In this document: positions 9,264-18,161 of the stretch, in pieces
How the letters are laid out: every line of letters starts with the position of its first letter
Numbering within the stretch: the first letter of the stretch is position 1
Source of the DNA: Saccharopolyspora rosea
Lineage (GTDB): Bacteria > Actinomycetota > Actinomycetes > Mycobacteriales > Pseudonocardiaceae
Assembly (NCBI RefSeq): GCF_025643595.1
Contig: NZ_CP102826.1
Span: forward strand, 1,302,001 to 1,366,000
Direction of reading: 5' to 3'
Length of the DNA stretch: 64,000 nt
Made by a program: the position numbers and the translations under genes
The notes under the pieces: model-generated
Seen by the model: only the letters and a program-made list of their open reading frames with translations
Told to the model about the DNA's origin: nothing
The model's database searches: none

Positions 9264-9266
9264 TCC

Positions 9267-10484
9267 CTACTTCCCCTGCTGGTTGGTAGGCGCGGCGGAG
9301 CCGGTGTGGTTGGCAACGACCCGCGCCATGCCGTTCAGCGACTCATCATATTTCCAGTAGTCGCCGTGATAAGACCACGTGTGGACCGGGAGTTGGCGTC
9401 CACCAAAGCTGGGGTCGGAGGGGTTCCGACCGAACCAATGGTCGTCGTGGTCACCACCCGGACTCGCGAACCCCTCCCACGGCCAACCGGGGCGGCGCGT
9501 GAGGTCCGTGTCGAACGGTCCGTAGTCGAGCGGGTTCGGCGACGGTGTCGCGTAATCGATGGCATCGAGCCCCGCCGTACCAGACCAGACGTGGTCCGGT
9601 GGAACTCCGAGATCAGCAGCGTGATCTACGCCGACTCCGGGCGACCCGATGAACACGATGTTGTCGGCGTGCAGGCCGTGGTCCCGTGCGGCGTAGCCGA
9701 CTTCGGTGGAGCCGTAGGAATGGCCGATCACCGTGTTGTTGCTGGGCTGCGGGAGTTCGTGGCTCACGCGCAGCCCTTCCTGGAACCGGGACAAGCCCTC
9801 GCTGCCGTGCACGGCGTACTTCTCGAAGGCCGCGTCGAACAGTGTCGGAGGCGACTCGTACCCGGCGTAGGTGATCGACGCGAAGGACTGGTTGGGCTCC
9901 ATCGCTTGCGCCCGCTGCATCACCTTGTCCGAGTCGTTGACGTAGCCGACGACATCGTGCAGGTCGGAGTACGTGCCCGGCACCGTGGTCATGACATTCT
10001 GCGCGGTGTCGGGGTTGCCATGGGCGATGATCGCCTGTCCACGGCCGCCTGAAGCGGTCGAGTCGATACCGAGCAGGTAGTACCCCGGCTCCCGAACCTT
10101 GGCTTCGAGCTGGTCCAATCCAGCAAGAGCCTGCTCGATCTGCTCGGCCTGGGTTTCCAGGCGTTGCTTCTCCGCCGCCATTCCGTCGCCAGGCTTGATG
10201 CTCGCGATGCCGTTTCGGACAGCTCGGTACTTCGCTTGTAGGGCTGCCTTCTGGCTGGCGAGAATCGACATGTTCGCTTCGTGGCGAACGACCGTGGGCA
10301 GCCCGTCCGCTCGTCCCAGCATCTGGGGAAATCGGTCGAGCAGGTCGGCCTGCTGCGACGTCGACAAGGACGCCCAGCAAGCCGCCACCGCGGCCGGGCC
10401 CTGCCTGAGCGCCTGCTCGAACATGCCGCGGGTGGCATCAGCGGCTCGGTTCTCCACCACCGTGGCGGCGTTGGCCAGCGCCAT
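9267..10484 (-). CDS. DUF1023-type alpha/beta hydrolase, type VII secretion cassette
   Basis: 405 residues. The N-terminal ~150 residues are helical (FEQALRQGPAAVAACWASLS then a KQRLETQAEQIEQAL coiled coil), as in ESX-delivered fusion proteins. The C-terminal half is an alpha/beta hydrolase with the nucleophile elbow GHSYGS, a following GSPGVG, and His late in the protein (VHTWSYHGDYW). DUF1023 hydrolases are common actinobacterial secreted or toxin-like enzymes next to WXG100 proteins; the substrate is unknown. Upstream lie a long ESX helical protein and an EspC-like protein, downstream a small membrane protein. Confidence 0.75.
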   Translation of the reverse strand: MALANAATVVENRAADATRGMFEQALRQGPAAVAACWASLSTSQQADLLDRFPQMLGRADGLPTVVRHEANMSILASQKAALQAKYRAVRNGIASIKPGDGMAAEKQRLETQAEQIEQALAGLDQLEAKVREPGYYLLGIDSTASGGRGQAIIAHGNPDTAQNVMTTVPGTYSDLHDVVGYVNDSDKVMQRAQAMEPNQSFASITYAGYESPPTLFDAAFEKYAVHGSEGLSRFQEGLRVSHELPQPSNNTVIGHSYGSTEVGYAARDHGLHADNIVFIGSPGVGVDHAADLGVPPDHVWSGTAGLDAIDYATPSPNPLDYGPFDTDLTRRPGWPWEGFASPGGDHDDHWFGRNPSDPSFGGRQLPVHTWSYHGDYWKYDESLNGMARVVANHTGSAAPTNQQGK

Positions 10485-10520
10485 ACCCGCAGGGCTGGTG
10501 GGATGCGCGCCTGCTTGAGC

Positions 10521-11120
10521 TTACGCTCCGGACTGCGAAAGGCCTTGCAGGCTGGCCTTGTTCGCGTTGAGCGCTTGGATCAGCTGCTCGTGAGCAGTCT
10601 TCTCAAGCTCCCGGGCTTGCGTCACGGTAGCCTGCGCCTCGGCGTACGCCTTCTCCTGCCGAGCGTGTGCCTGCTGGGCCGCGTGGAAGGCTGCGACCGC
10701 ATCGGAGTGCGCTTTTGCATCCGCAGCGGGCACATTGCCCTGCAAGGGCGGCGGCGGGCCCTGGGTGAATGGCTTCGGTCGGAAGATGGCATCCCCTACC
10801 ACTTGGAGATCGCCTTCCCGCGCCACCTGCTTGGCCTGTTCCATGCGGGCTTTCACCGTGTCGATCTGGTCGGCCCACACATCGACGGCTTGAGCCAACG
10901 CGGGGAAGAGCTCTGCTAGCGCGTCTCCGTCGCGTCCCTGCTGGGAGGCCCAGTTCTGGAACGCCTCCGAAGCACGTCCTTCCCACTCGGCTTCGGCGCT
11001 CTTGCGGACCTGGTGCTGGCTGGTCGCCACACGTTCGGTGGCCGGCCCGAAGGCGCGGACCTGTTGGGCGTAGGCGCGCATGGTGCCGGGGTTTCCGGCG
11101 ACCCAGGTATTCAACGTCAT
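10521..11120 (-). CDS. WXG100-like / putative T7SS N-terminal domain protein
   Basis: 199 residues. The first half has the helical hairpin pattern of ESX substrates with a W-x-G turn (AEAEWEGRASEAFQNWAS); the second half is a long Ala/Gln-rich coiled coil (QEKAYAEAQATVTQARELE) after a short Pro linker. It is likely a secreted partner or chaperone of the hydrolase encoded next. No ESX machine genes (EccC etc.) are in the window, so a host ESX system would be needed. Confidence 0.7.
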   Translation of the reverse strand: MTLNTWVAGNPGTMRAYAQQVRAFGPATERVATSQHQVRKSAEAEWEGRASEAFQNWASQQGRDGDALAELFPALAQAVDVWADQIDTVKARMEQAKQVAREGDLQVVGDAIFRPKPFTQGPPPPLQGNVPAADAKAHSDAVAAFHAAQQAHARQEKAYAEAQATVTQARELEKTAHEQLIQALNANKASLQGLSQSGA

Positions 11121-11126
11121 GGTCGG

Positions 11127-11399
11127 TTATCGCCCCAGCTTGTCGAACAGTCCGGAGTTCGCGTCGTCGGTGGAGGCGTAGTCGGCCTTGTTGGCGTCGA
11201 GGTCCGCCGCGCCGCGGTGGGCTGTTTCGACGTAACCGGCGGCAGCGCGCAGCAGGTCGGCCACCGTGGCCGAGACCGCGGCGCTGGACGGCCCGGCGTC
11301 GGCGGGCGGCAGCGGCTGGGCCTTGCCCAACTCGTCGGTCGAGCGCTCCAGCTCACCCGCCAACCGTGCGAGCGTGGCCGGATCGATCCGGACGTTCAC
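11127..11399 (-). CDS. EspC-like ESX secretion-associated protein
   Basis: 90 residues. GTG 11399 is preferred because a purine-rich GGAGGGAG lies just upstream, while an upstream ATG at 11459 would add a non-homologous tail. The protein (IDPATLARLAGELERSTDEL and the C-terminal YASTDDANSGLFDKL) fits the EspC/DUF2580 family that pairs with WXG100 partners. It is the first gene of the leftward ESX-type operon. A similar EspC-like gene starts the second cassette at 30.2 kb. Confidence 0.72.
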   Translation of the reverse strand: MNVRIDPATLARLAGELERSTDELGKAQPLPPADAGPSSAAVSATVADLLRAAAGYVETAHRGAADLDANKADYASTDDANSGLFDKLGR

Positions 11400-11520
11400 C
11401 CGGTCTCCCTCCCCCGAGATCGTGGTGATGATCGTCGTGATGATCCAAACCGTAGCCAACGCGCTACCGAGCCGGGACGGGGTTTCTACTCATCCTCGAC
11501 GTGACGTCACTCAGACAGAG

Positions 11521-11558
11521 CAGTGCCCCGCGGCCGAGGATCCGGCTGCGGGGCACTG
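11521..11558 (-). terminator. Strong hairpin terminator
   Basis: CAGTGCCCCGC / GCGGGGCACTG gives an 11-bp perfect stem with possible inner pairing. It sits downstream of the leftward gene ending at 11594 and upstream of the ESX-type operon, insulating the two. Confidence 0.7.
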
Positions 11559-11593
11559 AAGACGTGGGGGAACGGACAGTGGGTGGCCGCGGT

Positions 11594-12016
11594 TCACGGG
11601 TGATCTCGGCTTGAAGGACCGCGCCGTCGGCGAGGTGCTCGGTCCAGCCGCCGCGGCGGTGCCACTGCGGCGTGTTCGAGCAGCCTCACGACCGTGAGTG
11701 GATACAGCCCATGCCGCCGGGCAAGCTCGGTGATCCGGATTCCCCGCGTGAACGTGTCGGCGCACTCCGCGGCGAGCTGGTCCCGGCGGTCGTCGTCCAG
11801 GTCGTCGAATTCGCCGCGCAGCTCGGTGTGGTTGGCAGGCCCACCACGCCCGCGCAACCTCACCCCAGCGACCTGAGTCAGCAGACGATGCACCGCCCCG
11901 TACGACAACCCCTCCTGAAACATCAGCACGCGGATCGACGCACCGTGATGCAGGTAGTCCTCCGCCATCCGCTCGGCCACGACGCGCTGCGTACGAGCGG
12001 TGAGGTAAGTCGACAT
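11594..12016 (-). CDS. Protein with two helix-turn-helix motifs
   Basis: 140 residues. Two HTH-like segments are visible: GASIRVLMFQEGLSYGAVHRLL followed by a basic GRGG hinge at residues ~25-58, and TRGIRITELARRHGLYPLTV at ~90-112. The C-terminus is very basic. This looks like a DNA-binding protein of the resolvase-HTH type common on actinobacterial elements. It is the last gene of a leftward set of small genes headed by the one at 12973. Target unknown. Confidence 0.6.
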   Translation of the reverse strand: MSTYLTARTQRVVAERMAEDYLHHGASIRVLMFQEGLSYGAVHRLLTQVAGVRLRGRGGPANHTELRGEFDDLDDDRRDQLAAECADTFTRGIRITELARRHGLYPLTVVRLLEHAAVAPPRRLDRAPRRRRGPSSRDHP

Positions 12017-12085
12017 CCGATGAGATCCTTCTGCTCGTGGTCTCGGCCCGGATGCCGGCCGGGGTCACAGCACCCGGACCGGGTC

Positions 12086-12427
12086 TCAGAGGTGTTCCAG
12101 CGCGGTGAGCACGCGGCGCAGCGTGCCAGGGTGTCGGGCCATCGCGTCCCGGTCGTGCACCACTAGACCGGTCTGTACGAGCGGCAATTGCCGCGTCTCG
12201 ACCAACGCCAGGTCGTCGGCGAGATCCCCGCGCAGACTGACCGACTCGCCCAGCCGGTGGGGTTTTCGGGCGAGCTGCTCGGCGTCAAGGCGGTCGAGCG
12301 GGTACCGCTTGGCGTACGTGCGGGCTCCGCTGTCATGCCGGGGGCGCGCTCCGCGCCTCGCCGCCCGCGCGAAGATGGCGGCGACCACGAGAAGCACCAG
12401 GACGCTGCGGAGCAACGCGGCGATCAC
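12086..12427 (-). CDS. Small membrane-anchored hypothetical protein
   Basis: 113 residues. One N-terminal hydrophobic helix (IAALLRSVLVLLVVAAIFA) is followed by a basic cytoplasmic part. Its ATG overlaps the end of the upstream gene, so the two are coupled. Family not recognised. Confidence 0.5.
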   Translation of the reverse strand: MIAALLRSVLVLLVVAAIFARAARRGARPRHDSGARTYAKRYPLDRLDAEQLARKPHRLGESVSLRGDLADDLALVETRQLPLVQTGLVVHDRDAMARHPGTLRRVLTALEHL

Positions 12428-12636
12428 CGGTCGACCCTCTCGCCCTCGACGACCACCAGGCCGCGACCGGCCTGGCGACGCGAACGCAGCGCCGCAGCCA
12501 GGTTGTCCAGGTACCCCGCCAACCGCTCGCGGTCCTCAACGTCGTAGTGGCCCCGCTCGACATCGTCGACCGCGGCCTGCAACGCGATGATCACGCCGCG
12601 CGTCATCCGGCCGAGCTGGCGCACATCCGCACTCAC
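12424..12636 (-). CDS. Small helical hypothetical protein
   Basis: 70 residues. GTG 12636 overlaps the upstream stop (GTGA), which decides the start over a much longer alternative. The sequence is a helical hairpin (VIIALQAAVDDVERGHYDVE, RERLAGYLDNLAAALRSRRQ). Coupled on both sides to its neighbours. No known function. Confidence 0.55.
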   Translation of the reverse strand: MSADVRQLGRMTRGVIIALQAAVDDVERGHYDVEDRERLAGYLDNLAAALRSRRQAGRGLVVVEGERVDR

Positions 12637-12872
12637 CGCGCACCAATCCTCGGGCGCGCCATCGGAATCCCAGCCAGCTCGTGCGCCCGAACGTTGCATG
12701 TCGGGCACGTCTCCCACAGCCATGCCATATCGCTGTTGTCCGCCTGGACCTGTTGGCCGCACAGCGTCTCGACCACCAACCCGGTCGAAAAGCCACCGGG
12801 CGGCCGCACGTCCGCGGTCGCATGCCGTTGACCGTCCGCAGGAACCCAACTGAACGGATGCGGCCGATACAT
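12633..12872 (-). CDS. Small Cys-containing (zinc-finger-like) protein
   Basis: 79 residues. The ATG overlaps the upstream stop (TGATG). LCGQQV and WETCPTCN provide three Cys in the arrangement of small actinobacterial zinc-finger proteins. Start and end are both fixed by overlaps with neighbours in a four-gene coupled chain. Such proteins often accompany Zn-ribbon/TPR regulators like the divergent gene at 13143. Confidence 0.6.
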   Translation of the reverse strand: MYRPHPFSWVPADGQRHATADVRPPGGFSTGLVVETLCGQQVQADNSDMAWLWETCPTCNVRAHELAGIPMARPRIGAR

Positions 12873-12973
12873 CAGAACACCGCCTTCGGGGAACCGAGAC
12901 CGACTAGAAACTGCAGCAGCGAGAACACTGGTGCCGTCACCAGCACTCGTGCGCCGATCATCAACGTCGTCAT
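12872..12973 (-). CDS. 33-residue membrane peptide, first gene of coupled operon
   Basis: A tiny gene from ATG 12973 with AAAGGCG upstream, ending in TGATG overlap with the next gene. It encodes one hydrophobic helix (RVLVTAPVFSLLQFLVGLG). The overlap with a better supported gene and the clean helix argue that it is real. It may be a membrane peptide or a leader that couples translation of the downstream genes. Confidence 0.5.
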   Translation of the reverse strand: MTTLMIGARVLVTAPVFSLLQFLVGLGSPKAVF

Positions 12974-13142
12974 GGACCACGCCTTTCATGACGTCGAGTT
13001 GCCTCTCACGTCGTGACTGTGCGAGCGGAGCGGCGGTGGGGAAACGACGAAAGGGATTGGGATATGCATGGCGCGCATATCCGCACATGACGGGCTGTCT
13101 TGATCCGTACACTGATCGTGATGATGGACTGATGGGGTGAGC

Positions 13143-14531
13143 ATGGGCGCTACGAATGACCGTTCATGCCGTTCGTGCGGTACCCGCCTGCGGGCCGACA
13201 ACCGCGGTTCGCTGTGCAGCCCGTGTGAACGCAGCAACAGGGCGCGCGATGACGCGCCCGAGCCGAAGAACGACGAGTTCTGGCAACGCCCTGCGGTAGC
13301 CGAGGCTCTGCGGTCCAGGCACTTCGGGCAGGTTCTCTACGCCTACCGCTATGAGCACCGTCCGGTGATCACGCAGGCCGTCCTCGGACGCTGGCTCGGC
13401 CTGACGCAAGCTCAGGTAAGCAGGCTCGAACGAGCGGAGAGACCTCCGAGCGACCTCGACAAGCTCGCGTTTTGGGCCGCGAGGCTGCACATCCCCGAAG
13501 GGGTGCTGTGGTTCAAGCTCCCACCGGCTCCGCCTCACTCAGTTGTTCCGAGACCGCGGCCGGGTTTCGGCTGGTTCGGTGGGCGCCTCGGAACAGTCGT
13601 CCGCGCCGAGACTCGCCCGCCGCTCGACGTGGCATCGATCCGGGAAATGACCGACACCTTTCGCCGTCTGGACAACCGGTTCGGCGGTGGTCACGCCCGG
13701 AACGTGGTCGGTGCGTATCTCGCCGACGAGGTCGCGCCCGCCATGCGCGAGCGCCGTACGAGGGGGTCGCACCCGGAGTTCGACGCGGCCGTGGCCGAGC
13801 TCAACCAGCTCGCGGGCTGGATGGCTTACGACATGGGCGACACGTTGTCCGGGCGGCGCCACCTCCAACGTGCTCTGTGGCTGTGCCAGAACGTCGGCGA
13901 CCGCGCGCTGTCCGCCGAGATGCTCGCCGGAATGAGCCACCAGGCCGCCCACGCCCGCAACGGCGTGACCTCGGTCAGCCTGGCCCGCGCTGCGCGGGAC
14001 ACGGCGGCCGGGACCGGTCTGGCCGCGCTGGAATCCGAGACCGCGGTGATGGAGGCGCACGGTCTCGCCTTGCTCCGCGACAAGCGGGGCTGCGTCACGG
14101 CACTCCGGGAAGCAGAGGACGCGTTCACCCGCGGCGACCACAAGGACCGACCGGCATGGCTCGGCTACTACGACGCCGCGTACCTGGCGGCCAAGATGGC
14201 GCACTGCCTGCGCGAACTCGGCGACCTCCGCCAAGCCGAGCGGTTCGCTCGAAAATCGCTGGAGATGAGCGCGGGCTACGACCGCGGAAAGTTGTTCAAC
14301 ACAGCCTTGCTGGCCGCCATCCTCGCCGACCTCCGCGAGGTCGAGGAAGCCTGCGCGGTCGGCCGCGCCGCCGTGGGGCTCGCTCGTCGTCTGAAGTCGG
14401 CGCGCACGCGCCTCTACCTGGAAGACTTCGCCCGGCGCCTCTACCGGCACCGGGCAGTACCCGTGGTGGCCGAACTCGGCGGCGAGCTGACTGCGATGGG
14501 AATCAGCTTCGACGCTGCGTCAAGAGCTTGA
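13143..14531 (+). CDS. Transcriptional regulator: Zn-ribbon, HTH (XRE) and TPR-like repeats
   Basis: 462 residues. ATG 13143 has GGGG five bases before it; a GTG at 13137 is also possible. Residues ~8-30 hold two CxxC knuckles (CRSCGTRL, CSPCERS); residues ~75-105 an XRE-type HTH (VLGRWLGLTQAQVSRLERAE); the rest is TPR-like helices. This is the common actinobacterial regulator type found with small signalling or secondary-metabolism genes. It faces away from the leftward small-gene operon starting at 12973, so the 170-bp gap is the likely control region. A homologous TPR region (RLDN-GGGHAR) occurs in the protein at 19148-20242. Confidence 0.8.
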   Translation: MGATNDRSCRSCGTRLRADNRGSLCSPCERSNRARDDAPEPKNDEFWQRPAVAEALRSRHFGQVLYAYRYEHRPVITQAVLGRWLGLTQAQVSRLERAERPPSDLDKLAFWAARLHIPEGVLWFKLPPAPPHSVVPRPRPGFGWFGGRLGTVVRAETRPPLDVASIREMTDTFRRLDNRFGGGHARNVVGAYLADEVAPAMRERRTRGSHPEFDAAVAELNQLAGWMAYDMGDTLSGRRHLQRALWLCQNVGDRALSAEMLAGMSHQAAHARNGVTSVSLARAARDTAAGTGLAALESETAVMEAHGLALLRDKRGCVTALREAEDAFTRGDHKDRPAWLGYYDAAYLAAKMAHCLRELGDLRQAERFARKSLEMSAGYDRGKLFNTALLAAILADLREVEEACAVGRAAVGLARRLKSARTRLYLEDFARRLYRHRAVPVVAELGGELTAMGISFDAASRA

Positions 14532-15060
14532 ACAACGCGATCTGCGCCGCGGCGCCCGGGATTTCGCCGCGCTCGATGCGCTCGGGAATCTCGACCAGAG
14601 GTATCCACTCGACCCGTGCGGTCTCGTTGATGTCCGCGGGTTTACCGGTGTCCTCCGCGCCCTCGGCCAGGAACAGCAGGTTCTCGAAGTCGGCGGTGCC
14701 GGTGATGGGTTGGAACGAGCCGAACGGCTTGACGGCCAGCGGTCGCCAGCCGGTTTCTTCCTCGACTTCCCGTGCCGCGGTCAACAACGGGTCCTCGTTC
14801 GGGTCGACGTAGCCGCCGGGCAGCTCCCACACCCACTGGTCGAGGATGAACCTGTGCCGCCAGATCATCAGAACGCGGTCGTTGTCGACGACCACGGTCA
14901 TCGCGGCTTTCGGCATCCGCAGGACGTACTGTTCGAACGTGACGCCGTCGGGCAGTTCGACCGACGCGATGCTCAACTTCAGGCGTCGGGAGTCGTCAAC
15001 GAGTCGTTCGCCGTGGATGGTCCAGGTCGTCAGCGCGGGCACGTTCGTCTCGTTCGCCAC
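14503..15060 (-). CDS. Nudix hydrolase
   Basis: About 185 residues; start uncertain (GTG 15060, GTG 15042 or GTG 15147 are in frame; homologous Nudix enzymes usually begin near TTWTIHGERL). The Nudix box is complete: GGYVDPNEDPLLTAAREVEE followed by ETGW. ADP-ribose/NUDT5-like pyrophosphatases have this N-terminal layout. It runs convergently into the TPR regulator with a 29-bp overlap of the ends. The substrate is not identifiable from sequence. Confidence 0.85.
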   Translation of the reverse strand: MANETNVPALTTWTIHGERLVDDSRRLKLSIASVELPDGVTFEQYVLRMPKAAMTVVVDNDRVLMIWRHRFILDQWVWELPGGYVDPNEDPLLTAAREVEEETGWRPLAVKPFGSFQPITGTADFENLLFLAEGAEDTGKPADINETARVEWIPLVEIPERIERGEIPGAAAQIALFKLLTQRRS

Positions 15061-15318
15061 GCTGGGGAACGCTACCGGAACGCCGCGTGCGCACTCCATG
15101 GACGCACTTCCGAGCGGGGTGTCAACGGATGCCGGGCTCGTCCGCACCTGGGCTGGAGCGGTAGGGCGAGATCCCCTTACCCGTCCCTGGATTGCTCTTT
15201 CTGGGTGAAACCTCCACAGAGGACAACAAGATCATTCAGCGAGACGATAACTGCGGCTTCCGTGCTTCGCGCATGACCAGGAAATACCAGGTCAACCACA
15301 CCGCTTGCCTGACCACTT

Positions 15319-15364
15319 CTTACAAGCAAGGGGTCGCAGGTTCGAACCCTGCTGCGCCCACCAC
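15319..15364 (+). repeat. att site, copy 1: 3' part of tRNA-Val(UAC)
   Basis: 46 bases from CTTACAAGCAAGG through the T arm (GCAGGTTCGAACCCTGC) to GCCCACCAC, repeated exactly at 39664-39709. CTTACAA is a tRNA-Val anticodon loop (UAC) and the stretch continues to the encoded CCA. The D arm and 5' acceptor strand are missing here, so it is not a functional tRNA gene but an attachment-site remnant. An integrase pseudogene starts about 90 bases downstream. Confidence 0.85.
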
Positions 15365-15452
15365 CTGTGAAATGGGGTTTTAGTTCTGTCGTGGGGCACC
15401 GGTGCGGCTTCGTGGCCCCCTTCGTGGTGCGAATCGGCCTTACGCTTGATCC

Positions 15453-16751
15453 ATGGCGAGGTCGAGCAGAGGGGAGTCGGCGCCCACGCGGAACGATCGA
15501 GGAACTGCCGAGCGGAGCCCTGCGCATCAAGGTCTACGCGGGCTTCGACCCAGTGACGAAACGTCGTCACTACCTCCGCGAGACCGTGCCCGCGGGACCG
15601 ACGGCGGGTCGGGAAGCCGAGAAGGTTCGGACCCGGCTTTTGAACCAGGTCGACGAGCGCCGGAACCCGCGGACGAACGCGACGGTCAACCAACTCCTCA
15701 AGCGGTACCTCGACAACGAGATGTGGACACCTCGGCGGCGGTGGTCTCGCTGAAGCGGGCAATCGCATGGGACCCGGACGAGCACGTGTGGTTCGAGAAG
15801 GACACCAAGACCCATCAGCAGCGGCGCGTCGCGCTCGACCCGGTCACGGTCGAAGTAATGGTCGAGCACCAGGAACGCGCGAGGGCGCGGGCTGAGTCGG
15901 TAGGCGTCGACCTCGATGGCGAAGCGTTCGTGTTCTCCCCGGAGCCGGACTCCTCGACGTGGCTCGTACCGAGCTCGGTGACGCAGCGGTACGACCGCAT
16001 GGTGGGACGGCTGGGCATCGACACGACGCTGCACAAACTGCGGCACTACTCGGCCACCGAACTGATCTCCTCCGGCGTCGACGTGCGAACGGTGGCGGGC
16101 AGGCTCGGACCTGGTTCGGGTGGGATGACCACGCTGCGGGTGTACTCGGCGTGGGTGTCGGAGGCAGACCAGCGCGCCTCGGCGGCGCTGGCGAGCCGGG
16201 TACCTGAGCGGCCCAAACCGACGAGAAGGGCCGAGCGGGCGAAGACGGATCCCAAGAGCCCGTACGAGAAGCTCGCTGCGGAGATCCACGCTCAAGTTGC
16301 TCGCGGCGAGCTGTCGAAAGGTGACCAGCTGCCGCCGATGAAGGAACTCGCCAAGGAACACGGTGTTTCCGTCGGGACCGTCCAAAGGGCCGTCCAGCTG
16401 CTGAAGGTGTGGGGCGTGGTTGAGGCCAGTCGTGGCCAGCGGGCGACGGTCGAAGCCGTACCCGACGCGGGTGATGCGGGGCGGCCCGACGAGCGGGAGG
16501 TAGCAGGTCCTTCCGCTGAGGCAGCGCTGGATCGCCCTGAGGTCTTCGAATTTGAAGTTCGTCGCCTCGGCGAGAGCGCCCGTACCTTCGTCGCCGAGGC
16601 CGACCCGACGGACACCGGCCAGCTGCGTCGACTTCTCGCTGCCGCGGTCCGTCGGGACGGTCGCAACCTCTCGGAGATCTTGGACTATGAGATGGACGTG
16701 CGACGCCGGGGAGGCGAGCTGCTGACTACGTTCGTCACTATGACGGCATAG
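15453..16751 (+). pseudogene. Tyrosine integrase with C-terminal GntR-type HTH, internally deleted
   Basis: The N-terminal arm domain (RGTIEELPSGALRIKVYAGF, then TVNQLLKRYLDNEM) is in one frame up to ~15725 and the C-terminal catalytic part is in another from ~15745 (KDTKTHQQRRVALDP, then HKLRHYSATELISSG with the box-II His-x-x-Arg, then TLRVYSAW with the Tyr). Compared with full-length relatives of ~450 residues, about 200 residues of core-binding domain and the first catalytic Arg are missing. Residues after the Tyr form a GntR winged helix (KGDQLPPMKELAKEHGVSVG). It sits just inside the left att repeat and is probably the dead integrase of the 24-kb element. Confidence 0.8.
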
Positions 16752-17282
16752 CGGTACTAGCTGGCTTCCGCGAGAGGCCTGCCGTAAGCGTCTAGCGAGT
16801 CATCGTTCTTGACTTCAACGAGCATGTGCAGGACCCGCAAATGGGATTCGCGGGGACCTGGATGGGCGCCTCGGCCTCGCCAATACTGTCGTTCGGGTTG
16901 ACCGTCTGTATGGTCAGGTGCGCGTTTGCCAACCACGGAAACTCTGAGGACGCGCTCGGACCGGTTCGGTGATGATGTCGCCTTCCCGGCCGTGAGCGCT
17001 GATGTTGAGCCTCTCGCGTGTACCTGTGTCCGGGCTGCCGGTTGCCGTCCTTAGCGGGGGTTGGACTGCTTGCAGTCCACTTGCCGATCGAGTAGGCGTC
17101 AGGCCGACGGTGGGGGCGGAACCGTCTCCGTGAGTGAGGTAGGTCAGGGCCCTCGGGCAAGGTGATTATTACTATACCTGGGAACACGGGCGAGTTTTCC
17201 CTTCACCCAGAAAGATCATTGGTTAAGCGGACGCGATATAGGAAGATTGTTCGGCAGTGTAACTATGGTAGGGGGATCTCGG
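16752..17282. other. Non-coding stretch, falling GC
   Basis: No convincing gene. A 131-codon leftward frame exists at 16792-17187 but has no family resemblance or good ribosome site. The base composition drops toward 17.15 kb, where the AT-rich island of the next gene begins. Confidence 0.5.
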
Positions 17283-18161
17283 GTGAGCAGCGTCTATCCT
17301 GGGGAAAGCTTCAACCAATGGGTAAAGAGGGCGTTATCGGCACGCGGACACGAAGATCTATCTGAAGAGCTTTCGCCAGAGACGCTCAGAAGGAGAATAG
17401 TCAAGCTCGAATACGAGCTAAAGACAGTGAGGCTATGCAGAAACATATTCACCTGGTTGTCGATACTGTTGCTAGTGGCGGCTTCGCTGTTGGTATTCCT
17501 GCATCTATGCTTAAACTTTTTGCCTAATGTATGGCTTTTCTATCCTGTTGTAGCTGCTTTTCTGCTCGCTTTGTGCGCAACGGCCTTTGTGGGGTTCCGT
17601 CTCGCGTGGCGGATAGTATCGCAATATAGTTACATCGTCGAGCTACGCGAGTTCTACAAGAGTCGGCTCTCTGATGAAGTCGATACGAGGAGCGAGTCGG
17701 ATGATAAAACGCTCCTGAAGCTTCATCGTCAGTATCGTGAAGACTCTGTCACTGTTATGGAGGAGTATCGTTCAGCCGCAAGGAAGTATAAGCGCTGGCA
17801 TGACTGGTTTCAGACTATTGCAATCATTGGTTCCGTAACTACGTCCGCGATAGCGACCGCTTCTGTGTACTTTTCAGTGTTCCGGTCGATGACAATTGGG
17901 GTCAGTCTGGTAGTAGGTATAACTACTGGGATCAATGGCTACTATAAATTCCGTGAGAGATCCTTCAATCTGCAGCAGGCGTCAGACTTGATCGAGCGAG
18001 AGTATCACTCCGTTGCTCTGCGGGTGGGCAGATACTTGAATTGTAAGAATGAAGCCGAAGCGTACCGCCTTTTCGCTCAGCAAGTAGAATCCATCAGAGA
18101 TGAGCAAAACAAGCGCCAGCAGCAGCTTGAGCAACCAGTAGAAACGAAAAAGGAGGAGTAA
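17283..18161 (+). CDS. Four-helix membrane protein resembling SLATT/DUF4231 effectors
   Basis: 292 residues. GTG 17283 has GGGGG seven bases upstream. Two hydrophobic pairs are seen: FTWLSILLLVAASLLVFL plus LFYPVVAAFLLALCATAFVG, and FQTIAIIGSVTTSAIATASV plus MTIGVSLVVGITTGINGYY. The latter is followed by FRERSFNLQQASDLIEREYH, a helix style seen in SLATT/DUF4231 proteins, proposed pore-forming effectors of nucleotide-dependent antiviral systems. The gene is near 50 percent GC with ATA and AGA codons, unlike all neighbours, so it is a recent import. No cyclase or SLOG partner is adjacent, and the family call is tentative. Confidence 0.55.
   Translation: MSSVYPGESFNQWVKRALSARGHEDLSEELSPETLRRRIVKLEYELKTVRLCRNIFTWLSILLLVAASLLVFLHLCLNFLPNVWLFYPVVAAFLLALCATAFVGFRLAWRIVSQYSYIVELREFYKSRLSDEVDTRSESDDKTLLKLHRQYREDSVTVMEEYRSAARKYKRWHDWFQTIAIIGSVTTSAIATASVYFSVFRSMTIGVSLVVGITTGINGYYKFRERSFNLQQASDLIEREYHSVALRVGRYLNCKNEAEAYRLFAQQVESIRDEQNKRQQQLEQPVETKKEE

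Noticed and set aside
15319-15364. Functional tRNA-Val gene
   Set aside because: Only the anticodon loop to CCA part is present; the acceptor 5' strand and D arm are not found upstream of either copy.
16792-17187. 131-codon leftward gene
   Set aside because: No motif, weak start, and composition like non-coding sequence; could be a degraded gene at most.
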